NCBI GenBank assembly: GCA_015179125.1
Contig: WHVA01000260.1
Span: 62,001-126,000 of the forward strand
DNA length: 64,000 bases
Origin: Gautieria morchelliformis
Lineage: Eukaryota > Basidiomycota > Agaricomycetes > Gomphales > Gomphaceae
Direction of reading: 5' to 3'
In this document: piece by piece, positions 44,529 to 55,655 of the stretch
Layout: the number at the start of each line of letters is the position of its first letter
How positions within the stretch are numbered: position 1 is the first letter of the stretch
Made by a program: the position numbers and the translations under genes
Notes under the pieces: model-generated
Database searches by the model: none
Seen by the model: the letters and a program-made list of their open reading frames with translations, nothing else
Told to the model about the DNA's origin: nothing

Positions 44529-44760
44529 GTCAGGCGGTAAATGCAATGAGGTTGATTACCTTCGTGCTGGAGGCTGTTGAGGATGATGCTAGGTGCGAGA
44601 GGCTGGTGAGCCAGGTCAAGGAGAGCCTCGCAGCAGAGGGGAACCTGCTCTTGGCCAAAATCATAGAGGCCACAACACTAATCAACAAGGCCACCTTGGC
44701 AGCCAAGACCATGGCCAGACTCTCTAGCTGGGTCACTGAGGATGCGGCGGTGGTAGTTCA
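44529..44760 (+). mobile_element. LINE ORF1 fragment (Tad-like)
   Basis: Reads QAVNAMRLITFVLEAVEDDARCERLV..., a helical N-terminal part of LINE ORF1 proteins common in basidiomycetes. It continues, after removal of solo LTR J (44761-45649), element D and their TSDs, with 45655-45913 and 61981-62150. It is not intact. Confidence 0.5.
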
Positions 44761-45649
44761 TTTTAGAATTGATATCAGATATATCAGAATAGATGTATTA
44801 TGAATGCTCAGGGAGTAGGGTATCCTTCGTGCACAGGGGTGCACGATGTATGTGTGAGCTGACTAAGCCCTGTGGAGTGAGCATCTCACCAGTTGGAGTA
44901 GGTCACGTGACCGAGTCGAGGAGGAAATAGGCGATAACAGAGGAACAAGGGGTCCAAAGTGTTCGCTTTTGGAACAGTATAGTGTAACCAGTTATAGTAG
45001 ACTCTCAACAAAGAATTAGAGAAAACTATCCAGAATTAAGTTCTGTAGCTATCAAACAAGTCTACAGTGACTTCAGGGGGTGAAACAGTGTTTTTCTGGA
45101 TGTTTTGTTCGTACATTTATGGTGGCTACTTATACTATAATAGTTGCGACTACCAGTGTTCAAGATAGTGAGTGAATGGGTCAGGATAATGTCCTTTGAC
45201 ATGGAAAATGCTCCACAGGGCGCATACAGCTGTGGGGCAAGAGCTGGGACCTTGGAGCAGCATACAAAGTCCCTTTCAACATGAAATATAGTTTGTAATC
45301 AGTGGGGCTAGTCAGGGGAATAGAATAGAAAATAATCTTGTGTCTCCTGTGCTGTGTGCCTACAGCAGCCTTGGCAAGGCATTTGCCATCTCTGTACCTC
45401 TCTCCTGAGGTAGCTATTCAGTACGTCCATAGATAGGACTATATACTGTAATTTCCATCGTGTCTGATGTCCCTGTATGGCACTATTATTTCCATAGCAA
45501 TTTATTCTTCTGACCAGGGCCCAGGTGCCTGCTTTCTAGGGCAGGCACTGTTACTGGTGCATGGATGATCTCTCCCAGGTAGTTAGCTCAGTTAGACATT
45601 GTTTTAGACCTTAGAATAATGTGTGATAATTATCCCATTTATTCTAACA
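44761..45649. mobile_element. Solo LTR J (889 bp)
   Basis: Perfect 5 bp TSD GTTCA (44756-44760 and 45650-45654). The right end is TTCTAACA and the left end TTTTAGAA, so the left TG has probably mutated to TT. It has no coding capacity. Confidence 0.75.
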
Positions 45650-45913
45650 GTTCAATCTATACAAACTACGTCAAACACAGTTGTCAGCTCGGCAACCTAG
45701 CTCAATGAAACCTCGACCATGTACAGGGACACCATCCTGAAGGCCTCAACGATGGCACAGCAGACGCCGGCCAGCACCACCACCCTCAATGCTAGAGTTC
45801 GTGTGAGGGAGGGCATCAAGCAGAGGCAGGTGCTTGTGGATGCTGTGAATGCAGTGGAATGCGTGCTCACAGACCTAGACAATGCTGCCCTAGCATCCAA
45901 GGCAAATGGTATT
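45650..45913 (+). mobile_element. LINE ORF1 fragment, continued
   Basis: Reads MYRDTILKASTMAQQTP, ARVRVREGIKQRQVLVDAVN and LASKANGI, then is interrupted by element D at 45914. Beyond D, 61981 onward supplies VKDMDGG and, after a frame change in a G7 run, SARQLTNGEVLFELNMEEVARWL, the segment preceding the zinc knuckles in such ORF1 proteins. Confidence 0.5.
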
Positions 45914-46349
45914 TGTCAGGGGAACACCAATCACACACTGCTTTATCGCAATGCACATTATTGCAGTGTGCATTATCACATGCATTATCACAGCGTGTTG
46001 TTGGTGGCCCCTGGGCTTCTCCTAGCCTTTGGCATCCTTCTGTTTTGTGTTCCATTTATTTCCCTTCCTGTTCCGGCCCCTTCCGACATCGTTCCTTCCT
46101 TATCTGTCCAGCCCTGTTATCGCTGGTGTGTGATTGCTTATGTAACTCGGGCATTCGGTGATTGGGCTAGCATGCCCAAGTTTACTTATAGTCGTAGTTA
46201 GGTGGTGAAGGGGTTCCTTAGAGTTTTCTCTTTGGATCCCCCTTTGCCAGGTATGTCTGTGTCCTGTATATAGTTCTCTATCTTACTTTGGATCCCCCTT
46301 CGCCAGTTCGCCGCTTGAGTGTAGAGCGTCTGCCTAGGTTGCCCTTATA
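45914..46349 (+). repeat. Element D 5' LTR
   Basis: 436 bp, very similar to 61530-61975; it differs by small indels (for example an extra CATGCATTATCG unit in the 3' copy). It contains three GGATCCCC boxes and GGTGGCCCCTG. Confidence 0.85.
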
Positions 46350-46459
46350 GTAGAAAACTCTCTCTAGAGCACCGGTTGTGAAATTGCCCGACTTCAAATC
46401 GAACACCCTTCGAAAGCAGCGATTTTAGCAATACTTTCTCATACCCTCTAACACTTGCC

Positions 46460-47062
46460 ATGGACAACTTGCCATCTGCTGCTGAAGTTTTGGACCGCTT
46501 GGTGATGATAGAGCAAGAGTTGATGAGAGAGAGGCAGGAAAAACAAGATCTGGAGATGAGGTTGAACACCCTGCAGGCTACGACCACTGGGCTGATGGCT
46601 GGACTCCCTAGCCGCGTTCACGCCTCCTCAAAGCGAACAGCTGAGCCAGCAAAGCTCTCTGAATACGATGGGGATGGTGCAAATGGTCGCAACTTCATCC
46701 AGTCGTGCAGCCTCTACCTGGGTGTGTGTGCGAGTGACTTCCCAGATGAGCAGTCGCAGATCCTTTGGGCGATGTCCTTCATGAAAACAGGGAGGGCTGT
46801 GACTTTTGCCACTTGCCCATTCACTCATGAAGCAAAGCATGGCGTGCCGCTCTACGTGACCTGGAAGGATTTTGTTGAAGCATTTCGCCAGCAGTTGTAC
46901 CCCCTACATGAGGCCACCGATGCGATGAATCAACTGGAATTGCGCCAGTACCACCAGGGCAAGCATTCAGTTGACGAATACATCAATGGGTTCGAAGAGC
47001 TGGTTGAGAAGGCTGAATACACAGATGGGCAATCAATTGTGATGAAGTTCTGTCGAGGTCTT
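46460..47062 (+). pseudogene. Element D Gag, truncated by element C
   Basis: MDNLPSAAEVLDRLVMIEQELMRER is an N-terminal coiled coil, followed by a gag capsid domain (AKLSEYDGDGANGRNFIQSC, VTWKDFVEAFRQQLYPLHEATDAMNQLELRQYHQG, VDEYINGFEELVEKAEY, IVMKFCRGL). The frame runs into the LTR-like end of element C at about 47063, so no zinc knuckle is present. ATG 46460 lies about 110 bp past the 5' LTR, as expected for gag. Confidence 0.8.
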
Positions 47063-47215
47063 TGTAAGAGAGTAGTATATCTTAGAACCTTGTGTCACAA
47101 GGGCAAGCGGAACTCGACCAAGATGTGGTTATTCCGTGTGCTACGTAGTGACAGTGTAAGGTAAGATCTGGGGAACCGCCGCACGGTTCCCACACAAGAA
47201 CTGTACAGTGATTAG

Positions 47216-48103
47216 CTAAGCTATTCCAGTAGCATGCTCATAGATGGACCTGGTGAGGTCCTCAGAGTCCGCATCTGACATGGGAATGTCAGTGTATGGA
47301 GACGGCAGCGGGTGCGGGTCTGTCGGGATCTCCGGGCTGTCGGCAGGGACATGGGGCGGGGAATTGATACCCATGTCCTGCTGAAAGGTCGCTTCGGCAA
47401 CCGGGTCATGGGCTGGTGAGGGGCCGCGAGTGACAGCTAGCTCATGGTCTAGCTGTGCTCGGGTGGCTGTTGATGCCTCTGCAGCCATGATTGCCACCTT
47501 GTGGCGGTCCCGCAGGGCTGCCAGTCGCAGCTTTTCCTGCCCTATTTGGGCCAGCGCGCTGAACGTCATCCCAGATAGGTTGTGCTGGACGAATAGTTCG
47601 ATCCGGGGTGTGCTGTCCTGGGTCACGCCGCCGTATCTGGCAAGCCAGCAGGTGACCTCATCCAGAGGGATGTCCCGGGCCGAGTGACCTCGGATGGGGA
47701 ACATCCCGGTGATCGACGCCCTTAGGGTGTCGCCGATGGTGTAACTGATAACTTCCTCACGAAGCCCGTGTGGGATGGGAATGTTCCTGAGTGCCCACGG
47801 CTCGTGCTCAACTGTCGGAATGATCACTGGATCGAAATAGTCCTCCCTGAACCTGCCCCTCTCTGAGTCATCCCACGCCAACGCTGCCTCATTCTTCATC
47901 AGCACCTCAAACACCAGATTCACTTCCTCCTCCCAAAGAAACCCTTTCTTCACCAGCTCAAAAGTGTCCCATCTCTCCCTCATAAGCCGGGACCCAAAAA
48001 CAACTGGCGCTGGAGGATGCGGAGACAAGCATGGTAGTGTAAGCAGCGGATTGGAAGGAAAGCACCTCTTCAGCCATGCTTGTTCTGGGCGCGTAGTTGC
48101 CAC
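47216..48103 (-). CDS. Pol N-terminus fused to ORF3-like C-terminus (element C)
   Basis: Intact 295-codon ORF. The first half (RERWDTFELVKKGFLWEEEVNLVFEVL, FREDYFDPVIIPTVEHEPWALRNIPIP) is the segment that precedes RT motif 1 in related gypsy polyproteins. The second half (IPLDEVTCWLARYGGVTQDS, RIELFVQHNLSGMTFSALAQIGQEKL, then a DPVAEATFQQDMG tail) is related to the ORF3 C terminus of element A. No RT lies between them, so an internal deletion fused the two in frame. Confidence 0.7.
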   Translation of the reverse strand: MATTRPEQAWLKRCFPSNPLLTLPCLSPHPPAPVVFGSRLMRERWDTFELVKKGFLWEEEVNLVFEVLMKNEAALAWDDSERGRFREDYFDPVIIPTVEHEPWALRNIPIPHGLREEVISYTIGDTLRASITGMFPIRGHSARDIPLDEVTCWLARYGGVTQDSTPRIELFVQHNLSGMTFSALAQIGQEKLRLAALRDRHKVAIMAAEASTATRAQLDHELAVTRGPSPAHDPVAEATFQQDMGINSPPHVPADSPEIPTDPHPLPSPYTDIPMSDADSEDLTRSIYEHATGIA

Positions 48104-48894
48104 TGGCTGAACTTTCCTGGTGCCGGCTTATATTTCAGCCCCAGCGCTGGCGTCGTGAAGTCATAGACAGCCCGTAAGTAGTGGGATGCCATCGGCAGGG
48201 TGGCTGAGAACAGCAACAGAATGCTGGCCCTACTAGCGGAACCTGAAACTGGCAAAGAAGATGGCGCTGTCAGCACCAGATGCGCCTGGTGGTGCCCTCC
48301 TGTGTGGTGTGGTGCCATTGGCACCCATATTCGACGACCTGGCTTCTTTGGATCAAAGATAATCAATGTCTCCCCAACGTCCTCTGTATCGCATTGTGCT
48401 GCCATCTGGAACGGCCGACCTAGTAACAGACGGTAAGGCGCTTTCTTGATGATCCACGCATGGATGAAGATGCTGATTCCCGCAATAGTGAGTTCTACGT
48501 TTTCCACCACTCCCATGTTTGTCTTGGTGCCCCCATTGGCATCCCGCATATTCAGCTTCAGGTCGGGATTCCAAGGTAGGTTCAGCTCTTTAACCGCCTC
48601 CTGGCTGATACACACTAACTCTGCTCCAGAGTTGTACAGGCCGACTTCGTTAAATTGCCCAGCAACTTTGACAGGGAGCTCCATGATCGGCGACGAGTAG
48701 ACCAGTGCCAATGTCGCTAAAAGGCTGTCCGAGGTGAGTGAAGATGGCAACTCAGGGGAAAGAGAGTAAGCGGCAGTTCTGTTTACTTTACAGAAGTCGA
48801 CAGTATACTTGCGAAAATCTGGTGACAATGCCATTAGCTCCACTGTTGAAACATCAGCCCTTGCCCCCATAACTCGTTCGAAAACCCTTTGCAC
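48070..48894 (-). pseudogene. Element C retropepsin-like protease with NSG in place of DSG
   Basis: Contains ELMALSPDFRKYTVDFCK, a spacer-like domain, then VGLYNSGAELVCISQEAVKELN and ..HAWIIKKAPYRLLLGRPFQ, which match retropepsin-like proteins of agaricomycete gypsy elements. The expected active-site Asp is Asn (LYNSGAEL), which should abolish catalysis; GAC to AAC is a G-to-A change. It overlaps the following ORF in another frame by 34 bp. Confidence 0.7.
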
Positions 48895-50327
48895 CGCACT
48901 TGTATCGTTGCACTTGGACTTGTAGGTGTACTGCGATGGCTTCCGGTCTGTGTTGGCTGACCCTGGCGTTTCGCAGTGGCCTCATCCATAGTCACGATCG
49001 CTGGATACACCCCCCTCATCTCCTTCGGTACATCCTCCGCCTTGCTACTGTGTCCCTCCTCCATGACCCCTAAACCATCTTCTTCATCCACCGGGTCCAC
49101 CTGCAAGAATGCTACAGCCGCTCCCTGTGCCACCAATGCCTGGGCCTGGTCCACTACGAACTTGATTCCCTTTGGGTCATTAAGGATGCGTGAACCATTG
49201 GGCCACCGATAGAACCCCTGCTCGCTGACAATGACCTTCCCCATCCGTACATATTCCAGCCCGATCAGGCACTCTCTAGGCATGCATCCTGCACAGTTGG
49301 AGGCTTTGCAAGCAGGGAAAGTCTGTCCTACCTGTTGGGGTGGGAAGGGTGGCCCTCGTGGTAAGTGCGGCGCATTCGCTGGTGCCAAGGCATAGGCTGC
49401 CAGCGTCTTCAAGAAATTGATGTAACTGGGTTGTTTTGAGAGAATCTGAAAGTACGTAGTAGCATAGGCTTCCTCCTTGACTTTATAGCTGTGGAGCTTC
49501 TCCAATAGGTCAGTGACATCCGACGGCCACTATGATGGCAGGCGGACCATCTTCTTGATAACTTGTGAGTCCCCCGCTACTCCCAGGGACTGTATGCTAG
49601 CGCTTGGAGTAGGCAAGACAGAAGGTAGGACTCGATGAAATGCGTTGCTATTGAAAATGTAACACCCAGCTTTATAGACATCTGCAATTGTGAACGGGTC
49701 GTCTAGCGGATGGTCCGGCTTGATGATCCCAAGCCGCCTCTCCAGCTGTTCTTGGGTGCTGGGGTGGGAGCCAAACCAGTAGTAATGGGCTGCCTCCTTC
49801 TCCGAGGGCTGCTTATCGTTGATAAGGTAGGCTGCCTTTCCCTGAAAATCACGGTGGTATACGCGTAACTCCGTATCCAGTGTGATAACTTTAGCAGCAG
49901 ATGTATGGATGAAGGTATCAAGAGTGGCACATGTACACTGCTTGGTCTGGAATGCCCCTCCAAAGGCCTCCTTGATTGCCACGCTGAACACATCCCAATC
50001 TTCATTGGCATATCCCTTGAAGGCTTCGAAGGTGAGACACTGAGACCGATCAATGTAGTGAAACATAAATTTGACCCATTCTGTTTTGGGGAGCTGTGCA
50101 TCATCAGCACAATGCTTGTATACTTCTAGGAACTCAGCAATGGCGTCCTCATCTCCATTAAACATCGTCGGTGCTTTCTTCGACCTGGGCGCCGGCATAG
50201 CTGCCTTTCCGATAAGTTGGGCCATGGCGGGTAGAATGACTGTTGTAGGCTGTTGAGGAATGGCAGGTGGACTGAAGGGATCTGGAATTGAAGAGACTGG
50301 CCGGGGAATGCAAGATGGTGATATCAC
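48834..50327 (-). pseudogene. Element C Gag-like region with one stop
   Basis: Two ORFs in the same frame, 50327-49530 and 49505-48834, are separated by TAG 49530-49532 (one C-to-T step from CAG). The first has a gag domain (KKAPTMFNGDEDAIAEFLEVYKHCADDA, WDVFSVAIKEAFGGAFQT, TIADVYKAGCYIFNSNAFH). The second has a Pro-rich segment and a Cys cluster (CKASNCAGCMPREC). The change of frame into the protease ORF near 48890 needs one indel. Confidence 0.7.
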
Positions 50328-50918
50328 AGCGCTTCGAAGGAGCCGATCACTCGCAGGAGGGAGAGGCCGTGAGTGTCTAGGAATGTTGGAAGAAGAAGAG
50401 CTGGGACAAGATGAGAAAAAGCAGTGTGTAGCTCTGAGCTGAGACTTTTAATCTCAAAGGTTTTGAGGTTTGACCATGCGTGAGGCTCGAATATGTAAGT
50501 ATCCTACGTGCTGTAGGCCTAGATGCTAGCATGACCTCAAGATCGCATGAGCTAGCTTAGGAGTGTGAGTAAGGTGCGGGAAATAAGATGCTTCTCTAAA
50601 GCTACGTACAAGCCTAGTTATAGGAAAAGAACAATGAGCTGCACAGTGGCACGAGTGGAAAATATGCAGATGGTGGACAAAGGTACGATCAGTGGACCAT
50701 ATACGTGAGTGGACAGGGTGGAAGGTGGATACATGCAGACACAATACCATCAGTGGGCTGCATCAAACAAGGCACACGTGTGTGAAACAAAAAAGAAAAG
50801 GGGCAGAGGAATAGTGTCCAAATCCTAATCACTATGAATCTAAAAATAGAACATCAAGACAAATCAAGAAATAGACCGTATCTGAAATCACCGTACAGGG
50901 AGCTACGCTCCCTTACAG
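50328..50918. other. Unassigned leader of element C
   Basis: 591 bp without coding potential, AT-richer towards the right, ending GGGAGCTACGCTCCCTTACA (a short hairpin plus a possible LTR end). I see no clear LTR here. Confidence 0.35.
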
Positions 50919-51090
50919 GAGTTCCTATCCCACTTCAACTTCAACACTGTACATGGTGACGGTGTTGAAAACAAGGTCACAGACTGTCTGTCTTGAGAGC
51001 GACACGAGTGACGACAGTCACCCAGGGCACATCTTTGTAAATGCAGACAAGTGCCTTGACCAAGACAGGGAGCTGCTGCCCACCAATAGA
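50919..51090 (+). pseudogene. Fragment of an element A-related pol (RNase H end)
   Basis: Reads FLSHFNFNTVHGDGVENKVTD, matching FLSRFNFNTVHVDGIENKVAD of element A pol, then a degenerate linker (VNADKCLDQDRELLPTN). It is interrupted by a solo LTR at 51091 and resumes at 51634. Confidence 0.7.
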
Positions 51091-51633
51091 TGTTGGGTGC
51101 ATATGTGCACCAGGCTCCAAACCTAACATTTCTGTTGTTATTTCTTTCGATTTTGACCTGAAACTATGCGGACATTCACTCTATGCCTTTCACAATTTTC
51201 TTTGATTTTTTCGAGGCTGTATTACTACTCCTTTTCATGTTCTGTCCAACAGACCCTTTGTGGGTGCTTGTGGACAAGTTTCCTTTTTGAGCTGCAGCTG
51301 TTCACTAACGTGTTACGTTCTATGGGCGCTTATCACGGCACACCAGTGCCTCAAGGGCGCTTAAGTGCCGGAACTTCGTATATGCGAGTGAAACAAGCCC
51401 ATGCACAGCCTCCCCTCCTCAGTGTTGACTATCACTGAGGAGGTGAGTTTAATAGTGTACTTTCATAGTATGAAACTGAAAAAACATGTAGAACATTAAA
51501 TAGGTAGCATTCCTTTATATTACTAGTGTTGACTATCACTGAGGAGAACATTAAATAGTTTATTAATCTCCTGCAAGTCCCATCGTTCATATCTGGCATA
51601 TAACTTCCTACTTGCCCAAACCGAGTTCCTACA
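51091..51633 (+). mobile_element. Solo LTR K (543 bp), copia-like ends
   Basis: TGTTGGGTGCATATGTGCACC...GAGTTCCTACA with a perfect TSD ATAGA (51086-51090 and 51634-51638). Its first ten bases equal those of the copia F LTR. The phrase GTTGACTATCACTGAGGAG occurs twice inside (about 51423 and 51527). Confidence 0.82.
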
Positions 51634-52092
51634 ATAGATACATCAAACTACAGGCAGCAGCAGTGAGACAGTAGATTTGCCTTGCTGAGAAAACAGAGAC
51701 GCAGACCACCGAGGCCGCTGCATTACACAGAGGCCCTTCACAGGACCCAGAGACGAATGTCATCTCTGACAGCGATGATGATGTTCACGCCATTGCTGCA
51801 GGCAATGATGGCACGCCTCTGTGCATGCATGTCAAGGGAGATATGGGCCTACCGAAGGTCTATTGACGGTGAGCCCAAGTTTGAAGTCTCAGAAATCCTC
51901 AACTCCAAAATGATAATAGATGAAGAGCTGCAAGGTACTCTACCTTAGGTGGACTGGTTATGAGGGTACCAACAAAGAAACCTTATGGATCCTTGCTTCC
52001 AAGCTTGATGTTAAGAACATAAGTTGTACTTAAGGCTCAACCTGAGGGCCGCGCCGAGGTTCTGGAACAGATGGCTTGGCTTCAACTTTGTA
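51634..52092 (+). pseudogene. Element A-like linker joined to an element B-like chromodomain
   Basis: 51634-51860 reads LAEKTETQTTEA, DSDDDVHAIAAGNDGTPL, parallel to element A's pol linker. From 51866 the reading becomes IDGEPKFEVSEILNSKM and then, with frame breaks, RWTGYEGTNKETLWIL, parallel to element B's chromodomain. It is a junction between two families rather than one gene, followed by a B-type LTR at 52093. Confidence 0.6.
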
Positions 52093-52292
52093 GGTGTTAC
52101 GACTGTGCATTTCCGATTTCCGACCTTCAGTTCTGCAACCTTTCCGCCCCTCCGATAATTCCGACGTTCTGCCCCTTGTTCTACTCCCTTGTTCCTCCGG
52201 CTCTATTACTCGGACCCACCGGACCCGCTTCATCGTTCATCAAGACCATATGTCCGGCCCTCCTTGTGTTTTGTTGTCCCATATGTTTTCCC

Positions 52293-53029
52293 TGTTGAAA
52301 GTATCGAGGAAACATGACATCAACACATTAATCATAACAACACAAATCCACATCAGAACCGACACGTCGATGATTCCTCCTAACGCATATACACTACAAT
52401 GACTCATGCCCGAGATTGCCGGACTATCACATGCCCACTCGACCCAACCCAATTCCAGCCGCCGACCGTTCCGACATCACAGGAACACACAACACATGTT
52501 ACCGTAGTCTAGAACACTCCAGAAACCCCTTCCAAGAGCGCCGAGCCTGAGCCAGATGGCACGCATCCCATAATCACGTGACCCAATCAAGGGACGCGAC
52601 GTGTCGAGCCAACCCTACCCATATCTAGACCACGTCCCCTATCCATCTCCAAAAGACCGTTCCCTTATCCTATTTTACACTCCATGCCCAGCCCAACTTG
52701 TACAATGCGCGTCGACACCCCTATCGACGACTATGCACCGCTCCCCCCATTCCACCTTTCTCTTAGTACTACTCCACAAGGTTCTTGACCACCAAGTACT
52801 ACCAATAACTGATAAATACCTAGCTTCATGTACCATAAATGAGCAGTGAAAATCACAACTCATTTCGCTCCACACCATAGTAGTTAAACTTCCAGTTAGC
52901 ATAAATCATAAGACACACACATATATTGTGTGCACAGATATTCTTGCAACTTTAAGTTCCACTCGATTTATCTCACAATTGAGAGATTAAATCACATTAT
53001 CTTCGATAACATTTCTAATACTAACAAGA
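52293..53029 (+). mobile_element. Solo LTR L (737 bp), copia-like
   Basis: TGTTGAAAGTATCG...ACTAACAAGA with TSD TTCCC (52288-52292 and 53030-53034). Removing it restores the B-type LTR text ATGTTTTCCCGACCCC. The right end is not a canonical CA. Confidence 0.75.
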
Positions 53030-53075
53030 TTCCCGACCCCTTGTTCTTTGCCATTGTTTTACTTTACCCTGAACC

Positions 53076-54557
53076 TGTTAGGGATCGTCCACAAAGTAGC
53101 TACCTATTTATGAACATTTACTAGGTAGTTAATTAGTTTCAAATGTCCTCAAGAAAGGTTGTATTAATATTTCTATGCTACACTCACATTGGGTCCACAA
53201 GATACAACAATCTCTTGATAGTTTAGCTAAGAATCACCCACGATCACATGACTATCACATGACCTCAAAAAACAGCTCAAAGTCACCTGATCACCCACAG
53301 TCACCTGACAATCACCTGACCTCAAAGTCACCTGATTATCTACAGTCACCTGACAATCACCTGACCTCAAAGTCACTTGATTACCTACGGTCACCTGACA
53401 ATCACATGACACAGTCACATGACCTCAATCCAGCTTGAAGTCACATGACTTTCCTTCGTCACATGATAATCACATGAGCATGGGAGTTTCTTACATACTC
53501 TTAGCTTTACTGTCACAGAGCTGTGACTTTAACCCAATATAGCAATAGAACCTTCCACAGCCTTCCAATAGTTTCCAAACCTTTCCTGAAGCTTCTCTAA
53601 GCTTCCACAAGGTTCTTCACAGTAGTAGAAGCCTCTACAAGGTTCCTAGCAGTAGTTACATAAGCTAGATAGATGCAGTATAAATAGCCTGCAGTTTTAG
53701 CAGTGAAGCAATCAATCATCTTTCACCCAAACCACTCATACCTTGAGTAACTGAAGTGTGACTTCAACACAGCCTTGTACCGAAGTACTGGCTCACTGAC
53801 TTGGCTACAGTCTAAGATTGCAGCAACTCTGATTGGCTCTGAGAAGTACAAGAGTGCTCTATTTTAATTGCAGCAGGCTCTGACTAATCGCGCTGCGAAC
53901 AGCAACATTACTAAGAGTAACTGATTAGTAATCCTGTACCATTAGACGCCACTCTGAGCAGTGATCTAATAGACTTGGTTATTAGTTATTCAATTCACGC
54001 AATAGTTTATTAACTTAACTCTGAGTTAAGTGGGTTAATAGCCTTTTGAGTAATTGATCTTTCTTGATCAATCAACGCACTGCAGATATTAACCTAACTC
54101 AGGGTAAGTGAGTTAATATCCTACGTTTGTTGAGTTGGAAAACCAGAAAAGCCACAAGAATAGTGACATACTTGAACTGAGGAAGAGTTCAAGCGCAGAA
54201 CTATGTTTTCACGTCTTGGGGATTATTGTTGTCTTTAATTCACTCGACCCACGGTCCTAAGACTCTAAGTAGCTGTCCCCCTTAAAGTATCTGGACCCTT
54301 GGACGCCTAATAACATTCTTTGACCTCACAAAGTATTGCACAATCTAAGAACTACACGTGTTCAGTTAAATCTCTATTGCTACACTTCCTGTACCAATAC
54401 TGATTCTGATTGTTCACCGGAGTATAATTTCTTAATTGGGTTCTCCGTTAAAATAGTTTCGAAGCTTGGGTGTGCTTGTAAAGTCAAATCTCTGATTGAA
54501 CTTTAGAATTGTGTTTAACACCACAGTTTTACGTTTAGTTCAACGGGTTCCAAAACA
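53076..54557 (+). mobile_element. Solo LTR E2 (1482 bp) with TCACNTGA array
   Basis: TGTTAGGGATCG...GGTTCCAAAACA with a perfect TSD GAACC (53071-53075 and 54558-54562). It is the inverted second copy of 27767-29245. In this orientation a plus-strand TATAAATAG lies at 53684-53692, and 15 TCACNTGA sites lie upstream at 53244-53477, the order of a promoter with an upstream activating array. There is no coding capacity. Confidence 0.9.
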
Positions 54558-54926
54558 GAACCCCCCTTGTAGTCCCATTGTTCCCAATTAGTTAGTTCCC
54601 ACGTATTGGCTACATGACTTCCGCTCCCCCTGGAATTTGCTTAGTATCATCTCATTACATGTTGTCTCAGCTCTTTGTATAAAGGCCTGTCATGTATGTC
54701 TGTTATTCTGCAATCAGATAATCACCTTCGATACTTGATTTCCTTCGCTCCATCTCCTGTTCTTAGCACAGCGAGTCTAGCAAGACCTCCTTCTCTCCGC
54801 CTTCCGCTTCAGTTCCGACTCAAATTCCAACCAACCTTTAGTTCAGCACTTCCCGACTTCCGACTCATTTCCGAAATACTTAGGACGATAGTTCATTGGG
54901 GGCGCAACCTATAAGTTGAAGCCGCT

Positions 54927-55473
54927 TGTTACGATACAATCCGTCGTAAGGTTGACCGAGGTCAGGAGCGAAACCCGAGGTACGGTCCGAGGTTACGGGG
55001 CGAGGTTTGGATGGGGAAGTCGGAGAGGGACTAGGCTTCAGCTTATGTGCTGCGCCGACCCTACGCACGAGTCCCAACTTCGGAGGAACGAATAAGAGGC
55101 GAGGTTTGGCTTAAGAGGCGAGGCTTAGAAACTAACTAAGGATTGAAGTTATACAATAGTTGATTTTCAGACTGAGCAGTAGGAATGCATACAGGGGGGT
55201 TTATATATGGGGAGAGGGTATGAGTCAGGGGTGAACATATTAGTGGAGATCAGGGCGAGGTCAGGGCGAGGTAATATATGAATGATGCGTGATGGAGCAG
55301 AATCAGTAACTAAGGGAATACGGGCATGGGATCAAGGTCAGATATGAGCTCTACTCGGGCTCGGGCTCGAGCGCAGGATAAGAATCATATGTACTCGGGC
55401 ACGAGTATCACAAGGCTCAGGCTCGGAAGAAAGTTATACCGGTAAGTAACCGGCCAAAGGCCGGGTTCTTACA
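54927..55473 (+). mobile_element. Solo LTR G (547 bp)
   Basis: TGTTACGATACAATCC...GGGTTCTTACA with a perfect TSD CCGCT (54922-54926 and 55474-55478). It is rich in GGCGAGGT-like repeats. No related copy is seen in the window. Confidence 0.85.
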
Positions 55474-55655
55474 CCGCTGTCCTTTCCAGTTCCGACTTAG
55501 CGGAAATCTCGATATGTAACAGTATTATCTGATTCCCACCCGATAACTATCACTATGCCTCCCCGTACCACAGCTACTTCAGCTCGAGCAGGAGCTGTCG
55601 AAGCTCTCTCTTATTTTGGCAGTCTTAGATCCACAGCACCAAGGCACGCAGAACC

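Larger units (their letters stand above)
47063..50918 (-). mobile_element. Element C: gypsy derivative with pol deleted
   Basis: Minus-strand unit. Reading from right to left: unassigned leader (50328-50918), gag-like ORF, linker and retropepsin-like ORFs, then a short ORF joining the N terminus of pol directly to an ORF3-like C terminus, then an LTR remnant (47063-47217). That remnant aligns with the minus strand of element A's LTR (for example GCTACGTAGTGACAGTGTAAGG and GGTTCCCAC). The outer ends read TGTAAG and CTTACA, but I find no TSD, so the ends may be recombinant. RT, RNase H and integrase are absent. Confidence 0.65.
52093..55521 (+). repeat. Degenerate B-type LTR split by three solo LTRs
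   Basis: Begins TGTTACGACTGTGCATTTCCG and ends GATATGTAACA, following element B's LTR with many substitutions. It is interrupted by LTR L (52293-53029), LTR E2 (53076-54557) and LTR G (54927-55473), each with its own TSD. Bases 55522-55655 continue into the first 33 codons of a B-type gag (MPPRTTATSARAGAVEALSY) before copia F interrupts. Confidence 0.85.
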
